Shown here: positions 33,425 through 46,000 of the stretch, in pieces
Numbering within the stretch: the stretch's first letter is position 1
How the letters are laid out: every line of letters starts with the position of its first letter
Source of the DNA: Prosapia bicincta
Taxonomy: Eukaryota > Arthropoda > Insecta > Hemiptera > Cercopidae
Assembly (NCBI GenBank): GCA_036971475.1
Contig: JBAIZL010000006.1
Coordinates: forward strand, 2,981,001-3,045,000
Reading direction: 5' to 3'
DNA length: 64,000 nt
Program-made: the position numbers and the translations under genes
Notes under the pieces: generated by a model
Seen by the model: the letters and a program-made list of their open reading frames with translations, nothing else
Told to the model about the DNA's origin: nothing
Databases searched by the model: none

Positions 33425-36400
33425 CTTGAATGTAATGAGTAAGTTACTATTATTTCTCGTCAGTATATTCTGCACAATTTTAAATTCTGTGAGTCATAAA
33501 TTGAACTATTTGCTCATGCTTGGGTTTCCGTGTTAAATCATGGTTGGTGCGTTATGTGATATCTATGATCATACATTATTTGAAATATGCGAGGGATGAA
33601 AGATGCGTTAAGAAATGAGCTATCACCAGCATGACATATAGATCTGAATGAGGGAGGAAAATGTTTATATATTTCCAGCTTAATATTATATTGTATAAAA
33701 TGTGATGGATTTTCTTTGTATTCATTAGTATTTGATATTACACTTTTTGATTTTATGAAAAAAACTAGCTGAAAAAATGAAGGGCGATATAGAGAGAAGA
33801 AAAAATCTTGAACAAATTTAACCACTGCATTTAATTTTAAAAAGCCTTACAGTTTATCTAAGATTAACTCAAAAAGAATTGTGCTTTAAGGAAACACCTC
33901 TTAATGTATATGTTAAGTTACTTTATCTATATTAATTGTAATTATTTAATAAAACATAACTAACATAAATGTTTTCTTTGTTGATTTAAGTAGGAATTGA
34001 CTTTAAATTTTTGTTTGTTTATATTACTTATTTCTGCAAAAAATATGTCAACAAGTATTACAGTTGTTAGCAAAACATTTTTAAAAATTCGCCATTTCCA
34101 TGTATAAAGTTTAAGTAAGAGTTGGTTCCCTGTCATTATTGTTCAGATATCTCAAATAGCTTTTTTTATGTACATTCTACATAGCATTGAGTAAATAGTA
34201 AAGAGCTGATTTTATAGTTGCTGTTTGTGTGAGAAATTGTACAAAATATTTTAACGAGTTTGAAATTTTGAAAAAATTGCTGTTGTGACCTGAAGAACAG
34301 TTTCTAAAAAATAAAAACTTGAAAAAATACGCACTTTAAATTACAACTACATTGAATAAAATTTTAATGGCAAGTATAAATCTAGAATTCAGTGTTTTCT
34401 TCTCCTATTACATGTTATTTTTTTAACACTATCACATCAAGAAGGCCGGTTTTACACATGTGAAACAATATTTCTAAAAGAGTATAATTTTTAGTGAAAT
34501 AAGTATTACTAATGATATTCTGAAACAAATTGAATGTTTTAGAAAATTATTTTGGTGAGTGATATTTTGTAATAACTTTTTAAAAATTGTATATATTAGT
34601 TAAAAATTATTTTAGTGTAGAAAAATTCAAATCAAAAATTTTGATGTAAGCAATGCATATTTTTTCTAAAAACTCACACATTTCCGCAATAGTGCTTGTT
34701 TCAGAGATTCAAATGAAAAATTATCTGGAATTTTTAAAGACATTTTTAACATTTTCATTAATTTTACCCAGGCCTAAAAAGAAGTAACTAATGATTTACG
34801 TGTAATGTGTAATATTCTAAAAAAAATGTTTTTTTAAAGCTATGACATGTTTAGAAGATGAATCCTCACTTGTTGTCTGTTTGGAAATTGTGTTTTGAAT
34901 AATTTTAGTAATTTCCTGAATTGGTAATCTTGCTATTTGTCAATTCTTAATGTTTTTTTTATTAGGTAGTCTATGATTTGATTTACATTTATGTACATTA
35001 CACAAGTTATATAGTACTATTTTATAGATAAAATCTTAAAGTGATGAATTAAAAACGGGTCTTGATTATTGTATATATTAATTTTTATGTTTAGTTAATT
35101 TTGTTTAAAAGATAGGAGATTTATGCCCACAGTAACAAAACATATCTATAGAGTGATTCATTACATACTAACAAAACAGTTTAGACAATGCTATTCATAA
35201 TATTTATAAAAATTGTTTTATGAGTAAATTATCAATGTTGAGTATAAATATCAAAAGTTATTTAAATTTGCAGGAAATTCAAATATTAGTATTCAAAGTA
35301 TATTTTGTTATAATAAAATTACAATATAATTACTAAAGTATTTTTTAATTTTAATTATTATTATTATTTATTTTTGAAGGAAAACTGCTTTTTGTGGACA
35401 TAATTTAGTTTTAATTCAATTATAACTGGTCAAAGAGGTATTATAAAACATTAAAACTGATAAATTATGTTACCATATGAATGGTTAATTCTTAATATCA
35501 TATGTTGCAGTAGTACATCTAGAAAAAATGTTTAAAAAGGTATTATATTTATACATTCACTCAAACATTACTTTGAAAAAATGTAGAAATTAAGCACAAT
35601 TAATAAGATGCATAACATTATTCTTTAAATATGTTGTCTTCAAGAGTTGTAGTTCTTGTAATTTGATGTTTGTATTAATTTTGCTAATTTAATTCAACTT
35701 CTTTAAGTAAAATTTCATTACTGCAGTTAAAGTTACATTTTTTCTCTCGTACCAAATATTCAATTTCAAATGTACATTTAAGAACAATATGAACATTTAT
35801 TTCAACATTAGAATATTTCAGATCAGTATTTGTTAAAAAACACAAGCAACTGTAATGAGATTTCTTTGCACTTCTTTTATATTGTATAAGACTCAATAAA
35901 TTAAGGTTTCTTAAAAAAAATTGATTAATTTTGTCTCATAAAAATTATTGATAGTTAACGGAATAATAATCTTACTTTAAAATAAAAAAAATCCCACAGT
36001 TGTACAGTAAAAATGTTAATTTTTAACAAATAATTAAAAAAAAATTTTTTTTCACTGATATTGTAAGAAGTAAAATATTTTTAAAGAATAAACAACACAA
36101 TAGAGGCATTAAAAATAATACAGCAGTAAAATAAATTATTGTTAGTCAATATAAATTTAAAATTTGCAAAATGTTTGCCCCCTAAATTAAATAAGCCAAA
36201 TACATGTTTATGTATGTGAAAGTTACTTCTAAAAATACAACATAATATTAATAATGTAATAAAACTATTTTAATTTATCTCATTATTCAATTGTAACACA
36301 AATAAAAAACAATACTGTATAGGATAATCATGTAAAGAATATTCAGAAAAACTTAACTATTTACATATTGGTGTATGTTAATAATTTATTAAAACAAACA

Positions 36401-36955
36401 ATCTGTAACAAACATCTGACTTGTTAAACAATTAAACCTCTTAACTTTTCTTTAAAAAACACAGCTACATATTAATGCTTTGGTTGAGTATTTGAAATAT
36501 AATTAATAGAATAATTAAATATATTTTATAAATATTAACGAAAATGAGTTAAAACCTATTATACATTCATAAATAAAAACAAACTATTAAAACTTATTTG
36601 AGCTTAGTTTGTTAATAGTTTATTGAGCATATCAAATATATTTCTTCAACTATTTTACAACTTAAATTGTAGCATAAAACTAACCTTTAAACAATATCAT
36701 GTGGAGTTATATGGTGAAAGTTATAATGTTTTCAACAAGGTATAACTGTTGTTGTGCATTATTTCTATAAAAATTATTTTCTTAAAATTCTCTAAGAATT
36801 ATTATGAGAGATAGATGAAGACATTTTGCACTGTTACAGTCATATACCATGAAATTATCTATTCGTCTTAGGCATGAAGTATATAGTAACAAGGTTTCTT
36901 CCAAAATTCTGAACTTTTAGAAGTTTGGATATTCTGAACTTACAATGATATTCTA
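33425..36955. other. Very AT-rich DNA, nothing recognised
   Basis: About 3.5 kb without a supported gene, transposon frame or clear repeat. The 95-codon minus frame at 33538-33825 lacks any recognisable motif. Confidence 0.45.
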
Positions 36956-36959
36956 AACG

Positions 36960-39780
36960 TGTGTAAATTTATAACTCTGAAGGCAGCGAGATTTAAAATG
37001 ACAATGTCTTTGGACAGTTTAAATGAAAGATTTTAGTAAAGTGTGAAATGATATTCTGAAGTCAGTGAAGTTTTATAAAAACCGTATCTTTAGACAGTTT
37101 GAATTAAAGATTTTATTACAGAATTTATAGTTATATTCTGGAGGCAGAGAAATTTAAAATGACAATATTTGTGGAAAGATTCAATTAAAGATTTTAGTAA
37201 AGTGTGAATAGTGATGTATTGAATTCCGTGTAGTTTTAAAATAAGAATATCTTTGGGCAGTTTGCTAAAGATTTAGTAAAGCATCTACATTATATTATGA
37301 AGGTAGTATGGTTAAAAATGACAATATCTTCGAGCATTTTGCTAAAGATTTTAGTAAAGCATGTACATTATATTATGAAGGTAGTATGGTTTAAAATAAC
37401 AATATCTTTGGGCAGTTTGCTAAAGATTTAGTAAAGCATGTACATTATATTATGAAGGTAGTATGGTTAAAAATGACAATATCTTCGGGCATTTTGCTAA
37501 AGATTTTTAGTAAAGCATGTACATTATATTATGAAGGTAGTATGGTTTAAAATGACAATATCTTTGGGAAGTTTGCTAAAGATTTTAGTAAAGCATGTAC
37601 ATTATATTATGAAGGTAGTATGGTTTAAAATGACAATATCTTTGGGCAGTTTGCTAAAGATTTTAGTAAAGCATGTACATTATATTATGAAGGTAGTATG
37701 GTTTAAAATAACAATATCTTTGGGCAGTTTGCTAAAGATTTTAGTAAAGCATGTACATTATATTATGAAGGTAGTATGGTTAAAAATGACAATATCTTCG
37801 AGCATTTTGCTAAAGATTTTAGTAAAGCATGTACATTATATTATGAAGGTAGTATGGTTTAAAATAACAATATCTTTGGGCAGTTTGCTAAAGATTTAGT
37901 AAAGCATGTACATTATATTATGAAGGTAGTATGGTTAAAAATGACAATATCTTCGGGCATTTTGCTAAAGATTTTTAGTAAAGCATGTACATTATATTAT
38001 GAAGGTAGTATGGTTTAAAATGACAATATCTTTGGGAAGTTTGCTAAAGATTTTAGTAAAGCATGTACATTATATTATGAAGGTAGTATGGTTTAAAATG
38101 ACAATATCTTTGGGCAGTTTGCTAAAGATTTTAGTAAAGCATGTACATTATATTATGAAGGTAGTATGGTTTAAAATAACAATATCTTTGGGCAGTTTGC
38201 TAAAGATTTTAGTAAAGCATGTACATTATATTATGAAGGTAGTATGGTTAAAAATGACAATATCTTCGGGCAGTTTGCTAAAGATTTTAGTAAAGCATGT
38301 ACATTATATTATGAAGGTAGTATGGTTTAAAATGACAATATCTTCGGGCAGTTTGCTAAAGATTTAGTAAAGCATGTACATTATATTATGAAGGTAGTAT
38401 GGTTAAAAATGACAATATCTTCGGGCATTTTGCTAAAGATTTTAGTAAAGCATGTATATTATATTATGAAGGTAGTATGGTTTAAAATGACAATATCTTC
38501 GGGCAGTTTGCTAAAGATTTTAGTAAAGCATGTATATTATATTATGAAGGTAGTATGGTTTAAAATGACAATATCTTCGGGCAGTTTGCTAAAGATTTTA
38601 GTAAAGCATGTACATTATATTATGAAGGTAGTATGGTTTAAAATGACAATATCTTTGGGCAGTTTGCTAAAGATTTTAGTAAAGCATGTACATTATATTA
38701 TGAAGGTAGTATGGTTTAAAATGACAATATCTTTGGGAAGTTTGCTAAAGATTTTAGTAAAGCATGTACATTATATTATGAAGTTAGTATGGTTTAAAAT
38801 GACAATATCTTTGGACAGTTTCAATTAAAGATTTTAGTATAGCGAGTGCTGTGATATATTGAAGGCAGTGGAGTTTAAAATGGCAATATATTTGTACAGT
38901 TTGAATTAAAAAATTCAGTAAAGCGTTTACAGTGATATTCTTAATAATCGCTTAAAACAATAGTTTATGACTATCTGAACTTTAAATTTAGTAAATTTGT
39001 TAAAACTTACTGAGATAGAACGTTTTCGATCGCTATGGGCGGATCTTCATCAGTGTCTTCTGCTTGGAGATGTTGGGTCAAGCCATGACGGTTTTAAAGG
39101 TAGGTTTTCGATAGTATCAAATAGTATGTGTGATCTGTATTGTGTTTGTTCGCTTAGTATGTTTGTACTTTGTGTTTTTGTGTGTCTGTAAATTTCATAT
39201 TGTTTACAGTAGATGAAGATCGGTACATAGCGATCCAAAACATTCTGTCTCAGTATATTTTAACAAATTTACTAAACTTAATGTTCGGATAGTCATAAAC
39301 TATTGTTTTAAGTGATTATTAAGATTCATCGAACGTAATGGACTACAAAATTCAAGATATTTTTAAGACAGTCAGGTTTAAAATGGCAATATTTTTGGAC
39401 AGTTTGAATTAAAGAACTTAGTATAGTGTGTGCTGCGATATTCTGAAGGCAATGGAGTTTTAAAATGGCAATATTTTTGGACAGTTTGAATTAAAGAATT
39501 TAGTATAGTGTATGCTGCGATATTCTGAAGGCAATGGAGTTTTAAAATGGCAATATATTTGTACAGTTTGAAAAAAAGATTTTAGTAAAGCGTGTGCAGT
39601 GACAATCTGCAGGTAATGGAGTTTTAAAATGGCAATATCTTTGTACAGTTTGAATTAAAGATTTTAGTAAAGCGTGTGCAGTGAGATTCTGAAGGTAATG
39701 GAGTTTTAAAATGGCAATATCTTTGTACATTTTGCATTAAAGATTTTAGTAAAGCGTGTGTAGTGACATTCTGAAGCTAA
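36960..39780 (+). repeat. 78-bp tandem array with a 468-bp higher-order period
   Basis: The unit contains GAAGGTAGTATGGTTTAAAA, TGACAATATCTTTGGGCAGT and TTTAGTAAAGCATGTACA. The core at 37297-38830 has about 20 near-identical units, with starts at 37297, 37375, 37452, 37531, 37609, 37687, 37765, 37843, 37920 and 37999. The sixfold set repeats at 468 bp: the sequence from 37531 recurs at 37999, including one 77-bp and one 79-bp unit that cancel. Diverged units extend to 36960 on the left and 39780 on the right. As 78 is divisible by 3, one frame stays open and repeats a 26-residue unit (MKVVWFKMTISLGSLLKI and so on) across up to 146 codons. I read this as a by-product of the period. Confidence 0.9.
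38944..39357. repeat. Palindromic element, family A, inserted in the tandem array
   Basis: The left arm has AATAGTTTATGACTATCTGA, AACTTACTGAGATAGAACG and CGATCGCTATGGGCGGATC. The right arm has AGATGAAGATCGGTACATAG, ACATTCTGTCTCAGTATATT and TTCGGATAGTCATAAACTAT. About 130 bp of unrelated sequence separates them. Diverged array units resume at about 39360. On the minus strand the left arm keeps CTGATGA (39052-39046) and GAAAA around a weakened stem II. Confidence 0.8.
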
Positions 39781-39784
39781 TAAA

Positions 39785-41010
39785 ATGTGCTGAAATGTTT
39801 TTTTTTAAAGCTCCTAATGGTTGAAATAGTTAACTGAAGCCTCTGAAATCAGCTACATGACTGAAACAACTGCAATGGTCATCACTTTGTTGGTACAATT
39901 TTCAAAACCATTTAGTCGTAAACTTCCCATGTACTATTATATTGACAAAATAAAAAATACATTTTTTCTTACTTGTTTGTTTTATTAAATCACATTTTAA
40001 AAAAAGAAATTTTTTGCCAGACCCTAAATTTACTATTTGACAATAGAAATATATTAAATAAATATTGTATCAAATAGTGTACTAAATTAATTAAGAATAG
40101 GCAAAAAATTATTTTTTAATTCTAAAAACTTCAGAATTAGTTGCTTACAAGATTGTGTTTCAGACCCCCCAAATTGTTGAAAACATTATAAAGTTTTCAC
40201 TTTAGAAAAATTAATACCTTATTTCTTCAAATAAACGCTCTTATTTACATACTATTAAATAATTTTTACATACAAAGTTTACACATACAATTACAAATGA
40301 AAGTTTCATGTCTTATTTTAACAAGTAAGTGCTTTGGTATTTAAAATGGCTACATTGTTTTAATTAAGAATATGGTATTGTTATTTCAATTTACCACAAA
40401 TCTCAAAATATGTAACTTAAACTTTGGTTTCACTTTTATATAGGAATAATTTGTTCACTCGAAATTAAATCTTTTATATTTAGAATTCAAACAAATAAAA
40501 GACCTATGTCACTAAATATAACAATAATAATGTTTTAATATTATTATCAATAATAAACTTGAAAAAGTAAATATTTAGTACTTAGTTTATTCCGTAAATG
40601 ATGACAAGAGAATATTGTAGTTCTACAGAATTCATCTATAATTATTTGCTTATATTAGGAAAAGGAATTTAGAATATAAGAAGCTTTAGAGATATACCAT
40701 TACTCAGAACAATTACATTTTGCAATATGTCATTAAATCTTATGGGGAAAATAGTTGCAATTCCGTAAGTAAAATTGAATTTGTACAGATTCATAACTAC
40801 TGAAACATTACAACTGAAAATCTAGACTATTATGCTAAGTTTTACAGGATAGCTAATTTTTTGTACGTCACTATTAAACACAGTAATACAAAGGAATATA
40901 AAAAATATCTTACAATTTTAATTATTGTAGGTTTTTCTATTTATATGCTAACATTTAATACTATATAAGACTGTTAATAACTATTTAATGTTTTTAAGGT
41001 TAATGACAGA
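39785..41010. other. Very AT-rich DNA, nothing recognised
   Basis: No supported gene or repeat. Confidence 0.45.
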
Positions 41011-41323
41011 TCACAGATTAATTCTTGCTACTACAAATACACTCTACGTTTTGATTTTCTATTCAAAAATCCTTTTCAAGGGCTAAAAGTTTATTAATCT
41101 AATTTTAAACCATAATTTACATATTTACCATATTTATTTTTGTGTACTTTATATTAAATGTTTTACTAAAGAGTTAGGTCAAATGTTAAGGAAATAATGT
41201 GAATTAAATGTAGCGTACACATTTCCTTTTAAACTCAATAATATTATTAGAAAATCCAAAGATAGTTGATAAATAAATACCAATAACCCTTGCTATAAAT
41301 ATTTAAACGCCCTTGATGTACAT

Positions 41324-41350
41324 TTTCGCCAACACAGTTAGCATCGTCAG
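41324..41350 (-). ncRNA. Hammerhead core 1 (minus strand) of the cassette
   Basis: The order is CTGACGA (41350-41344), stem II GCTAAC/GTTGGC around TGT, then GAAA (41327-41324), followed by ATGTACATC. The core is complete and in opposite orientation to the two copies next to it. Confidence 0.6.
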
Positions 41351-41393
41351 AAGGTAACAAACATTAACCAATAAGGTGAATGTTTGTAACCTT

Positions 41394-41420
41394 CTGATGA
41401 TGCTAACTGTGTTGGCGAAA
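41394..41420 (+). ncRNA. Hammerhead core 2 of the cassette
   Basis: The order is CTGATGA (41394-41400), stem II GCTAAC/GTTGGC around TGT (6 bp with one G-U pair), then GAAA (41417-41420) and TGTACATC. It is the first of two tandem copies 53 bp apart. Confidence 0.65.
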
Positions 41421-41446
41421 TGTACATCAGGAATGTTTGTAACCTT

Positions 41447-41473
41447 CTGATGATGCTAACTGTGTTGGTGAAA
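41447..41473 (+). ncRNA. Hammerhead core 3 of the cassette
   Basis: The order is CTGATGA (41447-41453), stem II GCTAAC/GTTGGT, then GAAAC (41470-41474) and GTACATC. It repeats core 2 after 53 bp, including the leader TGTTTGTAACCTT. Tandem hammerheads could release a small RNA between the two cleavage sites. Confidence 0.65.
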
Positions 41474-41574
41474 CGTACATCAAGGGTGTTTAAATATTTG
41501 TAGCAAGGGTTATTGTTATTTATTTATCATAATTACGCTACTTTGCTCTGTATAAAATTCCAAAGATAGTTGTA

Positions 41575-41820
41575 AAAAATGTCAGAATAAGTGTTGTATA
41601 TAAGATTAATTGCAAAGAGTGTGATATGTGTTATACAAGACAAACTGGTAGACTTTTAGAAACGAGAACGAATGAGCATAAAAATAATATAAAATATGAT
41701 AAAAAATATTATAACATTATTTCTGCACATATTAAAAAATTTACAAATGAACATGAAATTGACTGGGATAATATAGATATTTTACATAGGAAAGACATTG
41801 GAAAAGAAGAATTTTGGTGA
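41575..41820 (+). pseudogene. Penelope GIY-YIG endonuclease remnant
   Basis: The frame reads VVYKINCKECDMCYTRQTGR then LLETRTNEHKNNIKYDKKYY and on to KDIGKEEFW before TGA at 41818. VVY stands in the place of GIY and CYTRQT in the place of YIGQT. The two cysteines and the R-x-x-EH segment of Penelope endonucleases are kept. About 80 codons remain, on the same strand as hammerhead cores 2 and 3. Confidence 0.75.
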
Positions 41821-42774
41821 AATGAGGTATATAAAAAACAAGGAAGAAATTCATTGAACAAAATGACAAAATTAAAGAAGTGCCTCTGTTATAAATAAGA
41901 ATGGACGAGTTTGAGTATGTATCTGTAATTTGTTTACATTAATTGTGATGAAAATTTCTTTGACTTGTCTAGTAGTGCAATTTGACTAGTATAAATGTTA
42001 ATATTTATTAAGAATAATGCAATATTTGATTTTAATTATGTTAAAAGTATTGTTTATGAATGTTATAAACTGTGAACTTTGGTTTAATATTAGATTAATA
42101 AACTTTCAACTCTTGAAAAGGATTTTCGGATAGAGAATCTAAAGTAGAGTGTGTTTGTAAAAACACGAATTGGTCTGTGATCTGTCATTATCCTTAAACA
42201 CATTATAAAAGGTAAATTGTTATTTTTAAATTGAATTCACACTGAACATATAAGGTATTTTAGACTTAGAAATGCTTTATTAAGGTTTTTCTAGTGAGAT
42301 AACACATTTATTTCCAGAAAATATAATTGAATACATTGTATCTGAAATGTTATATATAATACAATACATCACATTATCTACACTATATTCAATTTATAAT
42401 TCTCATACAGTGAAAAAGTAATATAATAGTCTAACTAATTTTTAAAAAAGTAAACATTGTTGTTTAAAATATTAGTGAACTTGTGAAATAAATGTCCTAT
42501 TTCTAAACATAAGCTCGATCTTACAAATTGCAACTATTTATAATAATTTTGGTTCTTTTCAAAAATCATTTTTTATCTAAATTTAAAAAAAATAAGCTCA
42601 CTTGTTTGATTGACAAATCTACCCTTGGAAAATAAAACTTTTCCCAATTGAAATTGTATAATAAGCATCATTTAAATTTCTGAATTATTGTACTGCAGTT
42701 ACTTGAAATGGAAACATCTTTGATTTGGCTTAACTGAATTCTGTTACAGACCAAATCCGATGTTTGGCCTTTTC

Positions 42775-43048
42775 CTACATATAAACCGGTTTCATCTTGT
42801 ATGCGCGTTTCCATATTTCACAAAGACACACTGTGGAATGAAAACGGTAAAATATTGCTAGTGGCATAGAAACATGAGTAATTATTGTCCATGCCCAAAG
42901 TCCATAAAAATGTAACTGTATGGGATGGCTTTCAGCTCTCGATTTCTCAAGCGTATTAATTGCCCACATTGCTAAGTTTGTTACTAGAAGGAACGTCACT
43001 ATTTCTCTCCCAGGTTTACGTCGTATTTGGTCAGGTGTTACACATGAC
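42775..43048 (-). CDS. Otop: Otopetrin last coding exon
   Basis: The acceptor TTTCTTTCAG is followed by GTCATGTGTAACACC, completing an arginine codon split across the junction. The exon encodes residues 299-389: PDQIRRKPGREIVTFLLVTN, NLAMWAINTLEK, a short loop, then FYGLWAWTIITHVSMPLAIF and a basic tail ending KPVYM. These are the last two membrane helices of the family. Nothing coding-like follows the TAG. Confidence 0.9.
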
Positions 43049-46000
43049 CTGAAAGAAAATAAAATAATTTCAGATTTGAGCATAATCAAATAATGACTTG
43101 CCAAATTTATAAAAAACTTACTGAAACAGCACTTACCAAGCGATCGTGTCGCACTTGTTTTCTTCATAATGATTATTATATTATTTTATAATAATTATTT
43201 TGCAGTTTTTCTGTTGTACATCTTGAGGTTTTTTAAATTACTACTTTTAGTATTACTTGACAAAAAAACCACTACTTACTGATATTTTTCAGCAGACGCG
43301 TTTCACGCTAGATCAGTGCATTGTTCAATGCATGATCATTCGAACATTCTCACAGATCTAGTGCCTGCTGAAAAGTATCAGTAAGTAGTGGTTTTTTTGC
43401 CAAGTAATACCAAAAGTAGTAATTATTATTTTCTTCATAATTTACTTAAATTATATGTTTATCAAGTGTTTAAGTTCAATTGTAAAAAGTTTTGCTGATT
43501 GTCATGGTCAACAAAATTCATCAGAAAATAATTTTAAATAAATTTCTTAATGTAAACTAATAAGGTAATATAAATTAATAAATTAAAAAATATCTAAAAT
43601 TAGTTAAATAATGTGCTTTTTTGAATTTGTCACAATTTTTATCTATTGTGTCACCACTATTATCTTAAATATGGTAAACAAATACTATTATGTTACATAT
43701 TATTACAATATGTTAATAAAAAGATCTAAGATTATCAAGACCAATAATATGTGAGATATAGGAAGAGACTTGGCTAGCCAATGCATAACATTTTGAATGG
43801 TGGTGGAGCCTGCATAATTCTGGTTTGTTGAACTTCGCTGCTATACCTATTGATACATCCACTGTGCCTAGAAGCGAAAGAGAGATATAGAGAGCTGTAT
43901 GTCATTCCATCTCTACTAGTCAGTGAACTCCCCTCCAGCACTTCTCAAGTCTCTGGCATATCTCGTGAGTTATACATTAATAATGTTGTGCAATGAGCTC
44001 ACAGACTATTTTCAAGGCAAAGTTTGCAAACACTATGAATGAACCATGGGCTCAACACCAGATTTAGCATTTAAATTTACCACTACAAACATTTAACTAG
44101 TCCATTGCAAATATTCTAAAGATCCCTATATCAGGAAACAATGTTGTTTGTTCTCAGAATAAGTCTTCCACAATAAGTGACATTTGTTCATTGCAAAAAA
44201 TAGACTAATCTTATTGTACTGCTGCAGCTACAATAATGTATTGCTCCAATGATGCAATCGTGTGGATAGAAATAAGAAACAAGATATGTCCACTACACTG
44301 TGAACTCTAGCCTTAGTTGTTTTAACATTATTGTAACCAACTGATTTTATTAAAATATAATTTTGTAAAAAAAATGTTGGCCAGCTTTTACACCTGTTGT
44401 TTAATTTTTATGATCATTACTTTTGATGTGATTTTATAGAATGTTATAAAACATAAACTACACCATCAAACAGCCACACTGACAAGCCACACAAAAATTA
44501 ATAAATATATATCCCTCACATACCACAACAAACACACACAAAATTGCTTCCACATTCAGAAAACCCCATTGCCAATCACCATGCAAAACAACAACCACTC
44601 TAAGACAATACATACAACCCTTTCAACAACAAACAGAGAAATACAATCTATACGGTATATACAGAATAACATGTAACGACTGCCCCAGCTTTTACATTAG
44701 GCAAACCGGTAGATAATTTAACACTACATTCAAAGAACACATCAACGACATAAACATAAATGACTTTAGATCTGCAAGACATATACAAAACACGCAACAC
44801 ACATACACAAATATCGATACTAATTTAAGTATTCTCCACAGATTAAACCATAGTAAAAAACAGAAAATTTTAAAATATTCAATCATCACATAACAGAAAA
44901 ACAACACATCATAAATGATCACACACACTTTGAATCTAACACCCTATTTCATTATATAGCAAATCCTAACCCAAAACCCCCTCCACCGTCATAAATCATA
45001 CGCATTCAGCCTTGAGTGTACGCCAGCAGGTCGTCTTTGTCAATGAAACGATTGTTTCAAAATGTGTCAGTAAGTAAGTTCAAAAGTATTCACTCAATTA
45101 TGCAATAAATACTTATATTATTATAAAATGTGGTAGCTTATCAGTATTTATGAACTTGTTCCCTGTGAAAGTGAGTTCCATTATTATTTATATATACATT
45201 CCTAAAAATTGTTAGTAATAATTAGAAGTAAGAAAGACATTTCTAAAAAACCTTTTGAGGTATAAGATGTGGTGAATAATTATTATGTAGTTAGTATATA
45301 TGAGTCTAGGTAAAAAGCCACATTCTTTTATTAAAAAGAAAACTAAATAACATCTGCATTTAGGTACTAAGTAATAAAAATATAAATATTCATATTTACC
45401 TTCGTGAAGCATCCAGCACAAACATGGTCTGACATAGTGTTTGCAAAAGAGAAGCTAAAGCAGTGGCAAGCACTAAGGCAGTGTTCTGTTCAATAGTAAA
45501 GTGGCCACCAATGATTGTAAATGTGCTGTATATAAACATGCCTGTTTGAGCTCCAATTAATAAGATGTTGTCAAGTTCTAAATTTCTGCAACCATCATAT
45601 TTCAACTGCCGGACCTAAAATATTAACATTACACTTTAAGTCTAATCACTAATGTTTGTAAATACTATAAAAATAATCTGTAGTTTCAATTAAAAACAAG
45701 TAATACAATTTTTTGTTTTGTTTTAAGTCAATTCTTAAAACACCAAAACTCACATTTACCCTCGAATTAGAAGAAAATATTAAAATAAACTTTCTGGACC
45801 TTACTACCACTAAACACAATTTCAAAATAAAGACAACCAACAACCACTGATACCGTCATACATAACACATCTAATCACCCCACACAACACAAATATAGTG
45901 CATTTAATCATATGTTACACCGCCTAATCAATATAAATATGCAACAGAAAAACTACGACAAAGAACTCAATACAATAAAATACATCGCTTAACAAATGGC

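Larger units (their letters stand above)
41017..42190 (+). mobile_element. Penelope-like element remnant between inverted ends, with three hammerheads
   Basis: The left end (about 41008-41110: ATCACAGATTAATTC, ACACTCTACG, AAAATCCTTTTCAAGGGCTA, AAGTTTATTAATCTAAT) returns inverted at about 42080-42190 (TTAGATTAATAAACTTTCAA, CTTGAAAAGGATTTTCGGAT, TCTGTGATCTGTCATT). Between them are a three-hammerhead cassette (41312-41490) and a GIY-YIG endonuclease remnant. The reverse transcriptase is missing. The arrangement is of a deleted Penelope-like element carrying inverted terminal repeats. Confidence 0.75.

Noticed and set aside
33538..33825. 95-codon minus-strand open frame
   Set aside because: No motif, no neighbouring coding signal, and AT-rich chance composition (many F, I, S, Y).
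37531..38828. Three long open frames (122, 122 and 146 codons) as a repeat protein gene
   Set aside because: The 78-bp period is a multiple of 3, so a single open unit gives a long open array automatically. Units with 77 and 79 bp break the frame, and no start, splice or domain evidence supports a gene.
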